Assembly (NCBI GenBank): GCA_937916395.1
Contig: CALFTN010000001.1
Span: 1-56,593, forward strand
DNA: 56,593 nucleotides
Origin: an uncultured Clostridia bacterium
GTDB taxonomy: Bacteria > Bacillota > Clostridia > Oscillospirales > Acutalibacteraceae
Direction: 5' to 3'
The first letter of the stretch is position 1. Each line of letters opens with the position of its first letter. This document shows positions 16,715 through 25,638 of this stretch, in pieces. Under the pieces are notes generated by a model. The model worked only from the letters and a program-made list of their open reading frames with translations, was not told the DNA's origin and ran no database searches. Made by a program: the position numbers and the translations under genes.

Positions 16715-16748
16715 TTCCCCTATGAAGAAATTTTCTTCATAGGGGGAT
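16715..16748. terminator. Bidirectional terminator
   Basis: TCCCCTATGAAGAAA pairs with TTTTCTTCATAGGGG, with T-runs on both sides. It ends the sufC-to-MATE run and the convergent GGDEF gene. Confidence 0.85.
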
Positions 16749-16760
16749 AATTTTTGTTTA

Positions 16761-17999
16761 TTAAACTGTAGCAACTTCTTGCTTGGTTACCTTTCCTTCA
16801 GCTGCCCAACGAGCTTTTTTAGCAACCTTATATTCATACATATTATCATCCATACGTTTCATAAAACCGTCGCTACCGTTTTCTTTGCCAACTGTAAATT
16901 GGGCATAACCATAAGAAAACGATAACTCGTAAGGATAATCACCGGAAGCATTTCTTTCTTCTGCCACATCTGTAAGTTTCTTCATAAGAGCTTCAATACT
17001 GTCATTGTCAAGCATTGGTGTAATAATTATGAATTCGTCACCGCCGTATCGAGCGGCAAAATTCATTTTACCGAGATTATCTCTTAAAATACTACCAACC
17101 TGAGCGATTGCATCATCACCTACGTGGTGACCGAAATTATCGTTAATCTGTTTAAACTTATCCATATCAAGCATTACACCTGTAATGGTTTTACCTGACT
17201 TTCTGTACTTTTCATTTTCATTAAGACCGGTAAGATAATCGTCTAAATAGCGTCTGTTATAAACACCACTCAAACGGTCAATGTATGCAGATTCTGACTG
17301 TGTTGTAGCGTAAAAACCGACAAGAGAAATTGTAATTACCATAGCGATAATTGCTGTACCTGGTAATAACCACTGCACAAACATACCAACAAAAATTGGC
17401 GCCATTATAAGTGCTATTGGCATAATCATATATTTATTGATTTTTTTCTTGTTTGAATAAACGTAGCCTATTCCAAACACAACATAAGCAATTGTCGAAA
17501 TCGCCGGAACAATCCACAAAAATTCTCTTGTATATACGTTTTGGTCACTAATACTGAAAACCCAACCAGTAAATGGTGTAGTCCATGTAGACACCAGTGC
17601 TACTACAACAGGAGCACAAATAATTTTTGCATAACGTCTTACACGCCTTGGACTACCGAACATTCTATAAATCACATATAGGCACCAGATGTAACCAAAC
17701 ACCACATTAACTGTAAAATACAAGATATTTAACATCATATTTACACTTATATCTATTGTATTACCAATAGGAGAACCTATAAGATTTAAAAAGATATGTT
17801 CTTTATCCCAAAGGTTTGTAAAAGCTTCAACAAAACATTGAACCATTGCAAGGTCAAGCATAATAACAAATAATTTCTGATCTAACACGAAACTGTTCTT
17901 AACGCTTCTGTGTTGCATTCTCAAGAACAAAAGAAGCATAATTGCCGAACAGTTCACTATGATATTTTCCATAGCGTATTTGGTTACATTTTCTATCAT
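16761..17999 (-). CDS. Membrane-bound GGDEF diguanylate cyclase
   Basis: 412 residues. The N-terminal 230 or so hold about six hydrophobic helices, an integral membrane sensor of unrecognised type. The GGDEF domain has RLSGVYNRRYLDDYL, MLDMDKFKQINDNFGH and ARYGGDEFIII, so the active site is intact. The RxxD inhibition site is absent (GKMN stands there). It likely makes cyclic-di-GMP at the membrane. The promoter region 18000-18060 is AT-rich with several TATAAT-like words. Confidence 0.9.
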   Translation of the reverse strand: MIENVTKYAMENIIVNCSAIMLLLFLRMQHRSVKNSFVLDQKLFVIMLDLAMVQCFVEAFTNLWDKEHIFLNLIGSPIGNTIDISVNMMLNILYFTVNVVFGYIWCLYVIYRMFGSPRRVRRYAKIICAPVVVALVSTWTTPFTGWVFSISDQNVYTREFLWIVPAISTIAYVVFGIGYVYSNKKKINKYMIMPIALIMAPIFVGMFVQWLLPGTAIIAMVITISLVGFYATTQSESAYIDRLSGVYNRRYLDDYLTGLNENEKYRKSGKTITGVMLDMDKFKQINDNFGHHVGDDAIAQVGSILRDNLGKMNFAARYGGDEFIIITPMLDNDSIEALMKKLTDVAEERNASGDYPYELSFSYGYAQFTVGKENGSDGFMKRMDDNMYEYKVAKKARWAAEGKVTKQEVATV

Positions 18000-18160
18000 A
18001 ACAAAATCTCTTTCCCATCTGATATACTACAAATTGTATGATAATATTATATTATACAGAAAAGGAAAATTCAACTGTTTTTAGTAAAAACTTTCAAATA
18101 AATTTAAAACTTTTTGTTAATATCCACTATAAACCTACAGGGAATTCGGAAATTAAAAAG

Positions 18161-18200
18161 GAGTTATGCAACAAAAAAACACTTTTTTGTCGCATAACTC
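18161..18200 (-). terminator. Terminator of uxaC
   Basis: GAGTTATGC (18161-18169) and GCATAACTC (18192-18200), continued inward by an A-run facing a T-run, form a stem of about 18 bp with one mismatch. The minus-strand sequence after it is CTTTTTAATTT. Confidence 0.8.
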
Positions 18201-18231
18201 AGTATTTTCAAACACTACATATTGTATATGG

Positions 18232-19632
18232 TTATTTCACACCAAAATACCTCTCGGCATTTCTGAAAGAAATATCTTTTACAACTTCGCTTAAAAATTC
18301 CATATCATCCGGATACTTACCTTCTTCAACCAAGTCACCAATAATTTCACAAACAATTCTTCTGAAATATTCGTGACGAGGATATGACAAAAAGCTTCTT
18401 GAGTCTGTAAGCATACCAATAAATTTAGCAAAAGCACCAAGGTTCATTAAAGAACTCATCTGCGCACGCATACCATCATAGTTGTCATTAAACCACCAGG
18501 CAGTACCAAACTGAATCTTTGATTCTGCTTCTGCTGTCTGGAAGTTGCCGAGCATTGTACCTAAAACCTGATTATCCTTAGGGTTGAGTGTAAAAAGAAC
18601 AGTTTTTGGAAGCTTATATTCAGAATGCATTGCATTAAGAAGCTTAGAAAGATTTATAGCAATTTCATAATCCGCTATTGAATCATAACCTGTGTCAGGG
18701 CCTAATTTTTTAAACATTTCAGTATTGTTGTTTCTCATAGCTCCAATATGAATTTCCATAGCCCAATTGTTTTTTGCGTATTCATTCGCAAGGAATATTA
18801 AAAGCTCTGTTTTATATAAATCAATTTCATCAACTGAAAGCTCTGCACCACTTAATTTTTTACTGAAGAGTTTGTTTAACTCTTCTTCGCTACCTCTTTT
18901 ATAAGGAACATAGGTCAATGCATGGTCACTTGCACAACAACCCATTTCTTTAAACAACTCAATTCTTGTAAGAAGAACTTTTTTGAGTTCTGTAAATGTC
19001 TTAATTGAAGTACCTGAAACGTTTTCGAGAGATGCTAACCACTCAAGATATCCGTCTAATTCAATTCCAAGTGCTTTATCTGGTCTGAATGCAGGTAGAA
19101 CCTGACACTCAAATGTTTCGTCTTCTCTTAGAAGCTTATGATATTCTAAAGTATCTGCCGCATCATCTGTCGTGCAAAGATATTTAACATTGCTTCTTTT
19201 AATCAATTCTCTTGGTGTATAACCACCATTTTTAATTAAATTATTTGCTTTTTCCCATATAGCATCGCAAGTTTTTTCGCTTAATGGCTCATAAATATCA
19301 AAATATCTTTGTAATTCAAGGTGAGTCCAATGGTAAAGAGGATTGCCAATTAAATTAGGCATAGCTTTTGCCCAAGCCTTAAATTTTTCATAAGGTGTTT
19401 TATCACCTGTTATATATTCTTCACTTATACCACAAGAGCGCATTGCGCGCCATTTGTAGTGGTCACCACTGAGCCACAAGTAAGCTAAATCACTTGGAGC
19501 ATTATTTTCATAAATTTCTTTTGGTGATAAGTGACAGTGCCAGTCAAAAATAGGCTCGTTTTCACAAGCCGCATAAAGCTTTTTAGCAGTCTCAGTTTTC
19601 AAAAGAAAATCTTTATCCATAAATTTTTTCAT
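18232..19632 (-). CDS. uxaC: Uronate (glucuronate/galacturonate) isomerase
   Basis: 466 residues, the usual length. It converts D-glucuronate to D-fructuronate and D-galacturonate to D-tagaturonate, the first step in pectin and glucuronan sugar use. The N-terminus MKKFMDKDFLLKTETAKKLY, the metal-binding DWHCHLSP motif, and CTTDDAADTLEYH, EIHIGAMRNNN and TDSRSFLSYPRHEYFRRI are characteristic. ATG 19632 is chosen over GTG 19641 because the GTG lies inside the AGAGGTG ribosome binding site. It has its own promoter and terminator and no other uronate gene beside it. Confidence 0.96.
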   Translation of the reverse strand: MKKFMDKDFLLKTETAKKLYAACENEPIFDWHCHLSPKEIYENNAPSDLAYLWLSGDHYKWRAMRSCGISEEYITGDKTPYEKFKAWAKAMPNLIGNPLYHWTHLELQRYFDIYEPLSEKTCDAIWEKANNLIKNGGYTPRELIKRSNVKYLCTTDDAADTLEYHKLLREDETFECQVLPAFRPDKALGIELDGYLEWLASLENVSGTSIKTFTELKKVLLTRIELFKEMGCCASDHALTYVPYKRGSEEELNKLFSKKLSGAELSVDEIDLYKTELLIFLANEYAKNNWAMEIHIGAMRNNNTEMFKKLGPDTGYDSIADYEIAINLSKLLNAMHSEYKLPKTVLFTLNPKDNQVLGTMLGNFQTAEAESKIQFGTAWWFNDNYDGMRAQMSSLMNLGAFAKFIGMLTDSRSFLSYPRHEYFRRIVCEIIGDLVEEGKYPDDMEFLSEVVKDISFRNAERYFGVK

Positions 19633-19666
19633 AGTTTGCACCTCTGAATTTTATATTCATAAAAAT

Positions 19667-19695
19667 ATGATAACATATCGAAAAATTTATTTCAA
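19667..19695 (-). promoter_or_regulatory. Promoter of uxaC
   Basis: On the minus strand, TTGAAA (19690-19695), a 17-bp spacer ending in TGT (extended -10) and TATCAT (19667-19672). Confidence 0.6.
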
Positions 19696-19762
19696 TGTGA
19701 AAAATATTTAAGAAAATGAAATAAAAACCAACAAAATAAACAAAGAGAGCAGGTCATAAGAC

Positions 19763-21457
19763 CTACTCAACTTTTTCAACTGTATTTAAAACCTTGTGTA
19801 ACAACTCGTGGTCTGCTGTGTCACCTGATTCGGGTTTATAATAAATCTGGTAATCATCAGCGCCTTGTTCATCTGCATAAAATGTTATATATGCATTATA
19901 ACTTTCAAACTTTCCACTCTTATCAACTTCAAGCTTTCCTTTTTCGCTCAGAGTTACACCCTTTGACTTTACTATTTCTGCCTGAAATACGCCATTGTCA
20001 AAAAATTCCATTGAATCGCTTCCATTCCAGGTGTAGATATCACGCGTTTTTATCATAACGAAATATGTTATACATTCTTCAATATCAAATATATTCGCAT
20101 CATCAGGGTCAATAGAATATAACAAACGGTAGTATTCCTCATTTGTAGAAGGCACATACCCGAATGTGTTTTTCAACATACGAGCAAATTCTTCACCTTC
20201 TTCATCCAGAAATAAATCGCCTGTTATATCTAATGGTTCTGTTTCAATCTTTTCCTTTTGTGTTATAGCAAGAAAAAAATCTTCAATACCCGATTTTGAA
20301 AATTTCAACATTGTGAAATGTTCACTTTCTACTTTTTCGAGAAGTTTATATTCTTCGGGTAATGAAACCTTAATTCCCTCAAGAGAATATTCTGTTAAAT
20401 TTTCTTTGGGGAAAGAAATTGCAATTTCGTCATAAAATAATGCACCTTGTTTTGCTGACGGGCTATTCTGCGCAAGTGTTTTAAAAATAAGCCCCGGCAC
20501 AAAAAGAGCAAGAACAGAGAGTGTTAAAACTACTACTAAACAGGTAGCTATCACCTTCTTTATATTTCTTTTAACTTTATTTTCCTGCTTAATTTCTCTT
20601 TCTTTTTTCATTTCAACTAAAAATTGATATTCTATTGTTTCATATATTATAAAAAGACTAAAGAAATTAACAAACATAATTTTAGCAACGTTCACCACAA
20701 CAAATGCTGATTCTGTATGTATTAAATATGCCGCCATAACTATCAATAATAATATCCCTGTGTATATCACTACTTCTCGTCTGGGCAACTCAACTTCTTT
20801 ACCCTTTTTGTATTTTTGTCTCAGGCGATATTCAAAAATCACCAAAACAATAGAAATAATTAAACAGCTCAAAAAAACATAGATATTTGAAAAATCCAAC
20901 AGCCACGCTATCAACTGACAATCCACTGTCAGTTCCACTAAATTCAAAAGACTACTATATTGCTTATAAGAAAATGTGCCTCCTATTTTCAGATATTTCT
21001 TCAGGATTATAAAAAAGACTATAACAAATACAAGTGGTAGAACATCAGCAAAAATTAAACTGGATAGGGTAATTGAAACCCCTGCAAATTCTGCTTGCAA
21101 AAAAACTACTACTTTTATAATAAGATTTAGAGTTGCTGCAAACAGAACTACTAACAAATGGTCAGTTATATCTTTTTTGAGTTTTGTTACTCTCTTTTGG
21201 TAAAACGACTCATACGCTTCATATTTTTCAGTTTCATTGGTTTTCAATTCTTCTGTCTGTGAAAGTAAATCTTCATAAGTAACAGAAAAGCAGTCTGCTA
21301 TATTTTTGAGTGTTTTCACTCTTGGCATAGCTTCGCCAGTCTCCCATTTTGAAACTGCTTTGTCTGAAACCCCCAGTATATTTGCAAGGTCTTTCTGTGT
21401 TAAGTTACTTTCGGTTCTTAACTTATAAAGCTTATTGCCAAATGTATATTTATCCAA
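19763..21457 (-). CDS. XRE-type regulator fused to a membrane protein
   Basis: 564 residues. Residues 1-70 are a classic helix-turn-helix (LRTESNLTQKDLANILGVSD...WETGEAMP). After a short linker come six or seven hydrophobic helices (about 95-320), then an outward domain of about 240 residues with no recognised family. Such XRE-membrane fusions are common in Clostridia and are thought to pass an envelope signal to DNA; the target is unknown. The start is TTG 21457 with GGGGTG upstream. The promoter at 21486-21514 drives it alone. Confidence 0.8.
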   Translation of the reverse strand: MDKYTFGNKLYKLRTESNLTQKDLANILGVSDKAVSKWETGEAMPRVKTLKNIADCFSVTYEDLLSQTEELKTNETEKYEAYESFYQKRVTKLKKDITDHLLVVLFAATLNLIIKVVVFLQAEFAGVSITLSSLIFADVLPLVFVIVFFIILKKYLKIGGTFSYKQYSSLLNLVELTVDCQLIAWLLDFSNIYVFLSCLIISIVLVIFEYRLRQKYKKGKEVELPRREVVIYTGILLLIVMAAYLIHTESAFVVVNVAKIMFVNFFSLFIIYETIEYQFLVEMKKEREIKQENKVKRNIKKVIATCLVVVLTLSVLALFVPGLIFKTLAQNSPSAKQGALFYDEIAISFPKENLTEYSLEGIKVSLPEEYKLLEKVESEHFTMLKFSKSGIEDFFLAITQKEKIETEPLDITGDLFLDEEGEEFARMLKNTFGYVPSTNEEYYRLLYSIDPDDANIFDIEECITYFVMIKTRDIYTWNGSDSMEFFDNGVFQAEIVKSKGVTLSEKGKLEVDKSGKFESYNAYITFYADEQGADDYQIYYKPESGDTADHELLHKVLNTVEKVE

Positions 21458-21485
21458 AATAACACCCCCTGAAATTTATAATATA

Positions 21486-21514
21486 ATTATATTTAAATCT
21501 ATTCTGTTTTTCAA
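21486..21514 (-). promoter_or_regulatory. Promoter of the XRE-membrane gene
   Basis: On the minus strand, TTGAAA (21509-21514), a 17-bp spacer and a perfect TATAAT (21486-21491). Confidence 0.65.
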
Positions 21515-21567
21515 TAAATTTAGTGAAAATATCGGTAGAATTAAAGTAGAAGTTGTAAAAAATCAAT

Positions 21568-21717
21568 AATTCAAAATCAATTATTCATCAGCGTAAGCGA
21601 CTTCATCATTCATTATTCATTGAAAATCCGTTCTTTTAATGAATAGTGAATGATGAATAATGAAAAATGAATAATACAAACGAAAATCCGTCCACTTGAG
21701 TGAACGGATTTTCGTTT
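21568..21717. repeat. 150-bp direct repeat, left copy
   Basis: Identical to 22112-22268 except for one missing 7-bp unit. Each copy holds an inverted pair of about 19 bp (TCATCATTCATTATTCATT against its near-complement, one mismatch) and a second 14-bp stem AACGAAAATCCGT/ACGGATTTTCGTT. The right stem touches the stop codon of the four-helix-bundle gene and can act as its terminator. Confidence 0.85.
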
Positions 21718-22074
21718 TTACTTTTTATTTTCTTTAGCGGTGTTGATTGAGGCAATTAAAATTCTTTTAATTTCTAAACAATCGTTAAGAAGTGATTCAC
21801 TCATTTTCTCATCAATATATTCAGACATATAAAGCAATTTAATCCAATATTCAGTTTCTGCAGTTTCTTTTAAAGCTATACTCATCTTGGATATAAAATC
21901 TGCTTTGCTTTGTCCGTAATTTGCTTCATTTATGTTTGCACCAATACTTGTACCACTTCGAACAATTTGTTTTGATATTATTGTTTCTTTTTTAGTTTTA
22001 GTTAAATGTTGATGTAATTTTACAATTCTTGATGCAAATACAATGGATTTATCAATTAACAAATTTTCTTTCAT
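21718..22074 (-). CDS. Four-helix-bundle protein (23S rRNA intervening-sequence family)
   Basis: 118 residues, the full length of the S23/IVP-like four-helix-bundle family. Typical features are the N-terminal FASRIVKLHQHL, the central IVRSGTSIGANINEA motif and the C-terminal LYMSEYIDEKM...LNDCLEIKRILIAS. Relatives occur inside 23S rRNA intervening sequences and, as Avd, beside diversity-generating retroelements. No reverse transcriptase is in this window. It lies alone between two 150-bp direct repeats, and the right repeat supplies the -35 of its promoter. Function unknown; nucleic-acid binding is the family guess. Confidence 0.85.
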   Translation of the reverse strand: MKENLLIDKSIVFASRIVKLHQHLTKTKKETIISKQIVRSGTSIGANINEANYGQSKADFISKMSIALKETAETEYWIKLLYMSEYIDEKMSESLLNDCLEIKRILIASINTAKENKK

Positions 22075-22095
22075 GAAATCGCCACCTTCTTGCTT

Positions 22096-22124
22096 ATTAT
22101 AGCAGTAAAAGAATTCAAAATCAA
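22096..22124 (-). promoter_or_regulatory. Promoter of the four-helix-bundle gene, half inside the repeat
   Basis: On the minus strand, TTGATT (22119-22124), a 17-bp spacer and a perfect TATAAT (22096-22101). The -35 lies within the direct repeat that begins at 22112; the -10 lies outside it. Confidence 0.65.
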
Positions 22125-22268
22125 TTATTCATTATTCATCAGCGTAAGCGACTTCATCATTCATTATTCATTGAAAATCCGTTCTTTTAATGAATAGTGA
22201 ATGATGAATAATGAAAAATGAATAATACAAACGAAAATCCGTCCACTTGAGTGAACGGATTTTCGTTT
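22112..22268. repeat. 150-bp direct repeat, right copy (157 bp)
   Basis: Same sequence and orientation as 21568-21717, with one extra 7-bp TTATTCA-type unit near its left end. Otherwise no difference was seen. The gap 22075-22460 also holds a small AAACG/CGTTT hairpin near 22328-22351 and the alpha-galactosidase terminator, but no convincing gene. Confidence 0.85.
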
Positions 22269-22426
22269 GTGTTTGTGGGGGTATATTTGAATAAGGAGAT
22301 AGGAATGAAAAACTCTAATCTAATCTGAAACGATTTTTTCTTCCGTTTCATTGTCTACATTTTAACTTTTACAAATAAATTCCCTGTGAATTGATTGTTA
22401 ATAATTTGTTAAATCGAAAAATTAAA

Positions 22427-22450
22427 AGCCGGGCAGTAATACGCCCGACT
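22427..22450 (-). terminator. Terminator of the alpha-galactosidase gene
   Basis: GCCGGGC pairs with GCCCGAC with an 8-nt loop. The minus-strand RNA continues as CTTTTAATTTTT. Confidence 0.75.
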
Positions 22451-22460
22451 TTTCACAAAG

Positions 22461-24158
22461 TTATATATCTTTTTTGCCGTTTTCACCTGTATTCCAATTA
22501 ATTAAATGCTCAAACCTTTTACCGTTTTCTTCACAAGTAAGTTTAACCCAGTTATCGCCCTCATAAATTGCATCAAGAACTTTAACTGTTGGTGCACTAT
22601 ATGTTTTCATAAGCTCTGCACTTTGTTTTTCATCATAGTTAGCGGCGTTGTCAGACGTAAATATAATAGTACCTAAGTTTCTGCAAAGGTCTGCCCATAA
22701 AACGCGCTGTTCCCAAGTAATTTTAAGCGGTTTCTTGCTCTTTCTATCGCCGTCAACTTCTTTTAACGCATTTCTCAAATAGAAAACATCAGGGTCATTA
22801 CCAAATACTCTACCATTAAGGCCACGACGGAAAATTGTGTTTTTAATTGCAGTCTGAACAGAAACAATTTCTCTGTTAACTGTGCTCTTTACCGGAACTG
22901 GTTCAAATACAAGGTCAACATCACTACCAATACGGCAATAATCCACCTTACCGAATGCAGGACCTAACGGAACACCACAACCTAAAATAAGCTTTTCACC
23001 AACACATTCTCTTAAAAGTGCCATAGCGTCACACATAATTTCACCACGGCTCTTTCCGTTTCTAGGAACGATACAAGCAGTATAAAGGAAGTCGAGCTTA
23101 ACCATATCAAATCCCCATGTGTTAAGAATTGTATTGAAGAACTGCTTGATATAAGCAGCACATTCAGGATTATAGAAATCGAGTGTATAGCAATCTCTGC
23201 CAAGACCTACAAAGCCATAAACCGGTTTGCCATCTGGTTTCTTAACAATCCATTCAGGGTGATTTTTAGCTACAACAGAATTTTTCTGAATATAGAATGG
23301 TGCAAGCCAGAGCCCTGCAAGCCAACCCTTAGAATGAATTTCCTCTGCAATATATTTCATGCCCTTAGGGAATTTTTCATTTGGAACTTCCCAGTCACCA
23401 ATAAAGCTCTGGTAACCGTCGTCTATCTGGAAGATGTTAATATCTGCACCAGTAGCTTTTAAAGCTTCAAGGTCACGAATAATAATTTCTTCTGTAATAT
23501 CTGTGTAGTAGTTATACCAGCTTGTGTAACCGTTAATTCTGTTCGTTTTTGGTTTATCTATGCCCATAGTGGTAAAATACTCATCAAACAAAGCATCATG
23601 CTCACCTGTTAAAACAACCATATCTAAAACAGTAACTTCACCATTTATTACTTTACATTCTAAATCTTTTTCAATAACGATTGTGTTAGCATTTGTATCA
23701 AAATTGAATACGGTGTAACCCTGTTGTTCACTTAAACTACCCATAAGTGTGAATTCGTTGCCAGTACGGATGTATGAATATGTGTAACCATGGAACACAC
23801 CTGCTTTGTCTGGGTATTCTCTGAACATATAGTCACCACTGCAACCAGCCATATTAAAGCCTAAAGGAATAGACTTAACAAGCTTATTCATACCTCTGTA
23901 ATGCTCATTCTTTTTATATTCTCTTGTAAGACTCCAGCTCTGGTAGCCGTTTGGCATAATACGTACATCTTCAGGATATTTATAATCCGCAATAACCTTA
24001 AGATTAAAAAGCTCAGTTTCTTTATTAGCTTTTAAAGTAACCTTTAAAGATTTGCCGTCAAATGAATAATTAACAGATAAATCATCGCTGTTACCTGAAA
24101 AAGAAGTTACTTTTCCATCGACCTTGTAATTTAATGCAACTTTTGCGTTTTCAAACAT
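22461..24158 (-). CDS. GH36-type alpha-galactosidase
   Basis: 565 residues. It removes terminal alpha-galactose from raffinose-type sugars or galactomannan. An N-terminal beta domain is followed by the barrel: WYNYYTDITEE, NIFQIDDGYQ, LAPFYIQKNS, MVKLDFLY with the likely nucleophile Asp, and LILGCGVPLG then RIGSDVDLVF with the likely acid/base Asp. It is shorter than the classic 700-residue GH36 form, and no signal peptide is seen, so it acts in the cytoplasm. ATG 24158 is preferred to GTG 24170, which lies within the AAAGGTG binding site. Together with GH130 it suggests galactomannan use. Confidence 0.9.
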   Translation of the reverse strand: MFENAKVALNYKVDGKVTSFSGNSDDLSVNYSFDGKSLKVTLKANKETELFNLKVIADYKYPEDVRIMPNGYQSWSLTREYKKNEHYRGMNKLVKSIPLGFNMAGCSGDYMFREYPDKAGVFHGYTYSYIRTGNEFTLMGSLSEQQGYTVFNFDTNANTIVIEKDLECKVINGEVTVLDMVVLTGEHDALFDEYFTTMGIDKPKTNRINGYTSWYNYYTDITEEIIIRDLEALKATGADINIFQIDDGYQSFIGDWEVPNEKFPKGMKYIAEEIHSKGWLAGLWLAPFYIQKNSVVAKNHPEWIVKKPDGKPVYGFVGLGRDCYTLDFYNPECAAYIKQFFNTILNTWGFDMVKLDFLYTACIVPRNGKSRGEIMCDAMALLRECVGEKLILGCGVPLGPAFGKVDYCRIGSDVDLVFEPVPVKSTVNREIVSVQTAIKNTIFRRGLNGRVFGNDPDVFYLRNALKEVDGDRKSKKPLKITWEQRVLWADLCRNLGTIIFTSDNAANYDEKQSAELMKTYSAPTVKVLDAIYEGDNWVKLTCEENGKRFEHLINWNTGENGKKDI

Positions 24159-24198
24159 TGTTTTTTGCACCTTTCAGATAATTTTTAGTTTACGTTTC

Positions 24199-24227
24199 AT
24201 TTTACCATAAACAATAAAAAAAGACAA
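24199..24227 (-). promoter_or_regulatory. Promoter of the alpha-galactosidase gene
   Basis: On the minus strand, TTGTCT (24222-24227), a 17-bp spacer and TAAAAT (24199-24204). Confidence 0.55.
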
Positions 24228-24294
24228 TGTAATTCTCGACAATAAATCGCAAAAAAAATTAGTAAAAACAACAGTAAAAAACTATCAATTATTA

Positions 24295-24323
24295 TTGACT
24301 TATTTTAAAAAAAAGAATAGAAT
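24295..24323 (+). promoter_or_regulatory. Promoter of the ATP synthase operon
   Basis: TTGACT (24295-24300), a 17-bp spacer and TAGAAT (24318-24323). Transcription would start near 24330, which supports ATG 24348 over ATG 24333 as the first start codon. Confidence 0.7.
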
Positions 24324-24347
24324 TAGGGTGATATGCGAGGTGGCTTG

Positions 24348-24647
24348 ATGGCATTGATTTTATCTGGTGTCGGTTATGGCATTTTAGAAGTTTTTCTGCT
24401 TCACATTCTTTTAAAAAGTGCTCTGTCTGGTGATTTAAAAAAGACTATATTACCACTTTTTATAAAGCTAATGTCTTATGGAGCAGCACTTTTACTTATC
24501 TACTTTTTCTTTATGGAATCAGTAAAACTTCTGGCGATTGGTTACACAATAGGTGTTATAGTTTCAATCCCAATAATTTTACTAATTTCTAAAAAGAAGG
24601 ATAAAATTTCAAAACAAACTTCAAACGAAGGAGATGATAAAAAATGA
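24348..24647 (+). CDS. Small membrane protein, AtpI-like
   Basis: 99 residues with three to four hydrophobic helices and a short charged tail (SKKKDKISKQTSNEGDDKK). Its place as first gene of the atp operon, overlapping atpB by ATGA, is that of AtpI (AtpZ/AtpI group), which helps c-ring assembly or ion supply in other bacteria. Sequence similarity to AtpI is weak by eye, so the name rests on position and topology. ATG 24348 has GAGG at a suitable distance; an in-frame ATG at 24333 lies too close to the predicted transcription start. Confidence 0.7.
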   Translation: MALILSGVGYGILEVFLLHILLKSALSGDLKKTILPLFIKLMSYGAALLLIYFFFMESVKLLAIGYTIGVIVSIPIILLISKKKDKISKQTSNEGDDKK

Positions 24648-25585
24648 GCACGGCTGATTTAATCAAAATCGGCGTAAGCGTAGTAGTTTTTATTCTTTGT
24701 CTTGCTTTGAATATCCACTTTAAAGGTGTTATAAAAAACTTTTCTGAGGATATTGATAAAAAGACGCTTAAAAAGAAAAAACGGCTTAAAACCCTATGCT
24801 TTTCGGGAATGCTTATCAGTATCTGGTTTGCTTTAGGTGTGTTTATAACATGGTTTTCAGGCAAACACAGTGCTATGCACATTGAATTCTCAATGTTCGG
24901 TGATAGAAGCTCTGTTGAGCTATTCGGTCTTAAATTAGGCGAAACAACAATTTATACAATGATTATTGTTTTAATTGTTACTATCCTCTGCCTTGTTTTC
25001 AGGCTTTTGGTTTTCCCAAAATTCAAAGACAAGCCTGAAGGATTCCAGAATGTTATGGAACTCTGTGTTGAAACAGTTGAAAATTTCTGTATAGATGCAA
25101 CAGGCAAAAAAGCAGGCAAAAGTCTTGCACCCTATATGTTCGCACTTGCAATTTATTTAATATTCAGCGCAAGTTTCGAATTATTCGGTTTAAGAGCACC
25201 TACTTCAGATTTGGTTGTTACATTCTCAATGGGTCTCATAACCTTTGTGCTTCTTAACTACTTTGGATTCAAAAAGCTCGGTATTGGCGGAAGATTCAAA
25301 GCAATGGGAGGTCCTATGGTTGCTATGCGACCAATTATGATTCCTATGAAAATCGTCAGCGACATTGCAATCCCAATTTCACTCGCTTGCCGTCTTTTTG
25401 GTAATATGCTCGGTGGTATGATAGTTATGGAGCTTTTAAAAGGTGCACTCGGTGGATATGCTTCAGGTATACCTGGTATAGCAGGACTTTACTTCAACCT
25501 TTTCCATCCACTTATTCAGGCATATATCTTCATTACACTTTCACTTACATTTATTGATGAAGCAATGGAAGGTCTTGAAGAGTAA
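24644..25585 (+). CDS. atpB: ATP synthase Fo subunit a
   Basis: 313 residues. It forms the ion half-channels beside the c-ring. The essential Arg lies in the helix ISLACRLFGNMLGG, and the C-terminal FHPLIQAYIFITLSLTFI helix is typical. An N-terminal extension of about 90 residues, with one helix and a lysine-rich stretch (KKTLKKKKRLK), precedes the usual core. It starts in ATGA overlap with the gene before it. Confidence 0.95.
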   Translation: MSTADLIKIGVSVVVFILCLALNIHFKGVIKNFSEDIDKKTLKKKKRLKTLCFSGMLISIWFALGVFITWFSGKHSAMHIEFSMFGDRSSVELFGLKLGETTIYTMIIVLIVTILCLVFRLLVFPKFKDKPEGFQNVMELCVETVENFCIDATGKKAGKSLAPYMFALAIYLIFSASFELFGLRAPTSDLVVTFSMGLITFVLLNYFGFKKLGIGGRFKAMGGPMVAMRPIMIPMKIVSDIAIPISLACRLFGNMLGGMIVMELLKGALGGYASGIPGIAGLYFNLFHPLIQAYIFITLSLTFIDEAMEGLEE

Positions 25586-25638
25586 TATAAAAACAAAAAT
25601 CAAATTAAATTTATATTAAATTTCGGAGGTAATTTATT

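Noticed and set aside
18038..18376. Plus-strand frame of 112 codons overlapping the uxaC end
   Set aside because: It overlaps the uxaC 3' end and its terminator, has no ribosome binding site and has a low-complexity composition.
21718..22074. Diversity-generating retroelement accessory gene (avd)
   Set aside because: No reverse transcriptase, template repeat or variable repeat was found nearby, and the protein fits the general four-helix-bundle family.
22305..22328. Seven-codon open frame with a good AAGGAGATAGG site
   Set aside because: Too short to support as a gene. It may be a relic or a leader peptide, but nothing follows it on the plus strand.
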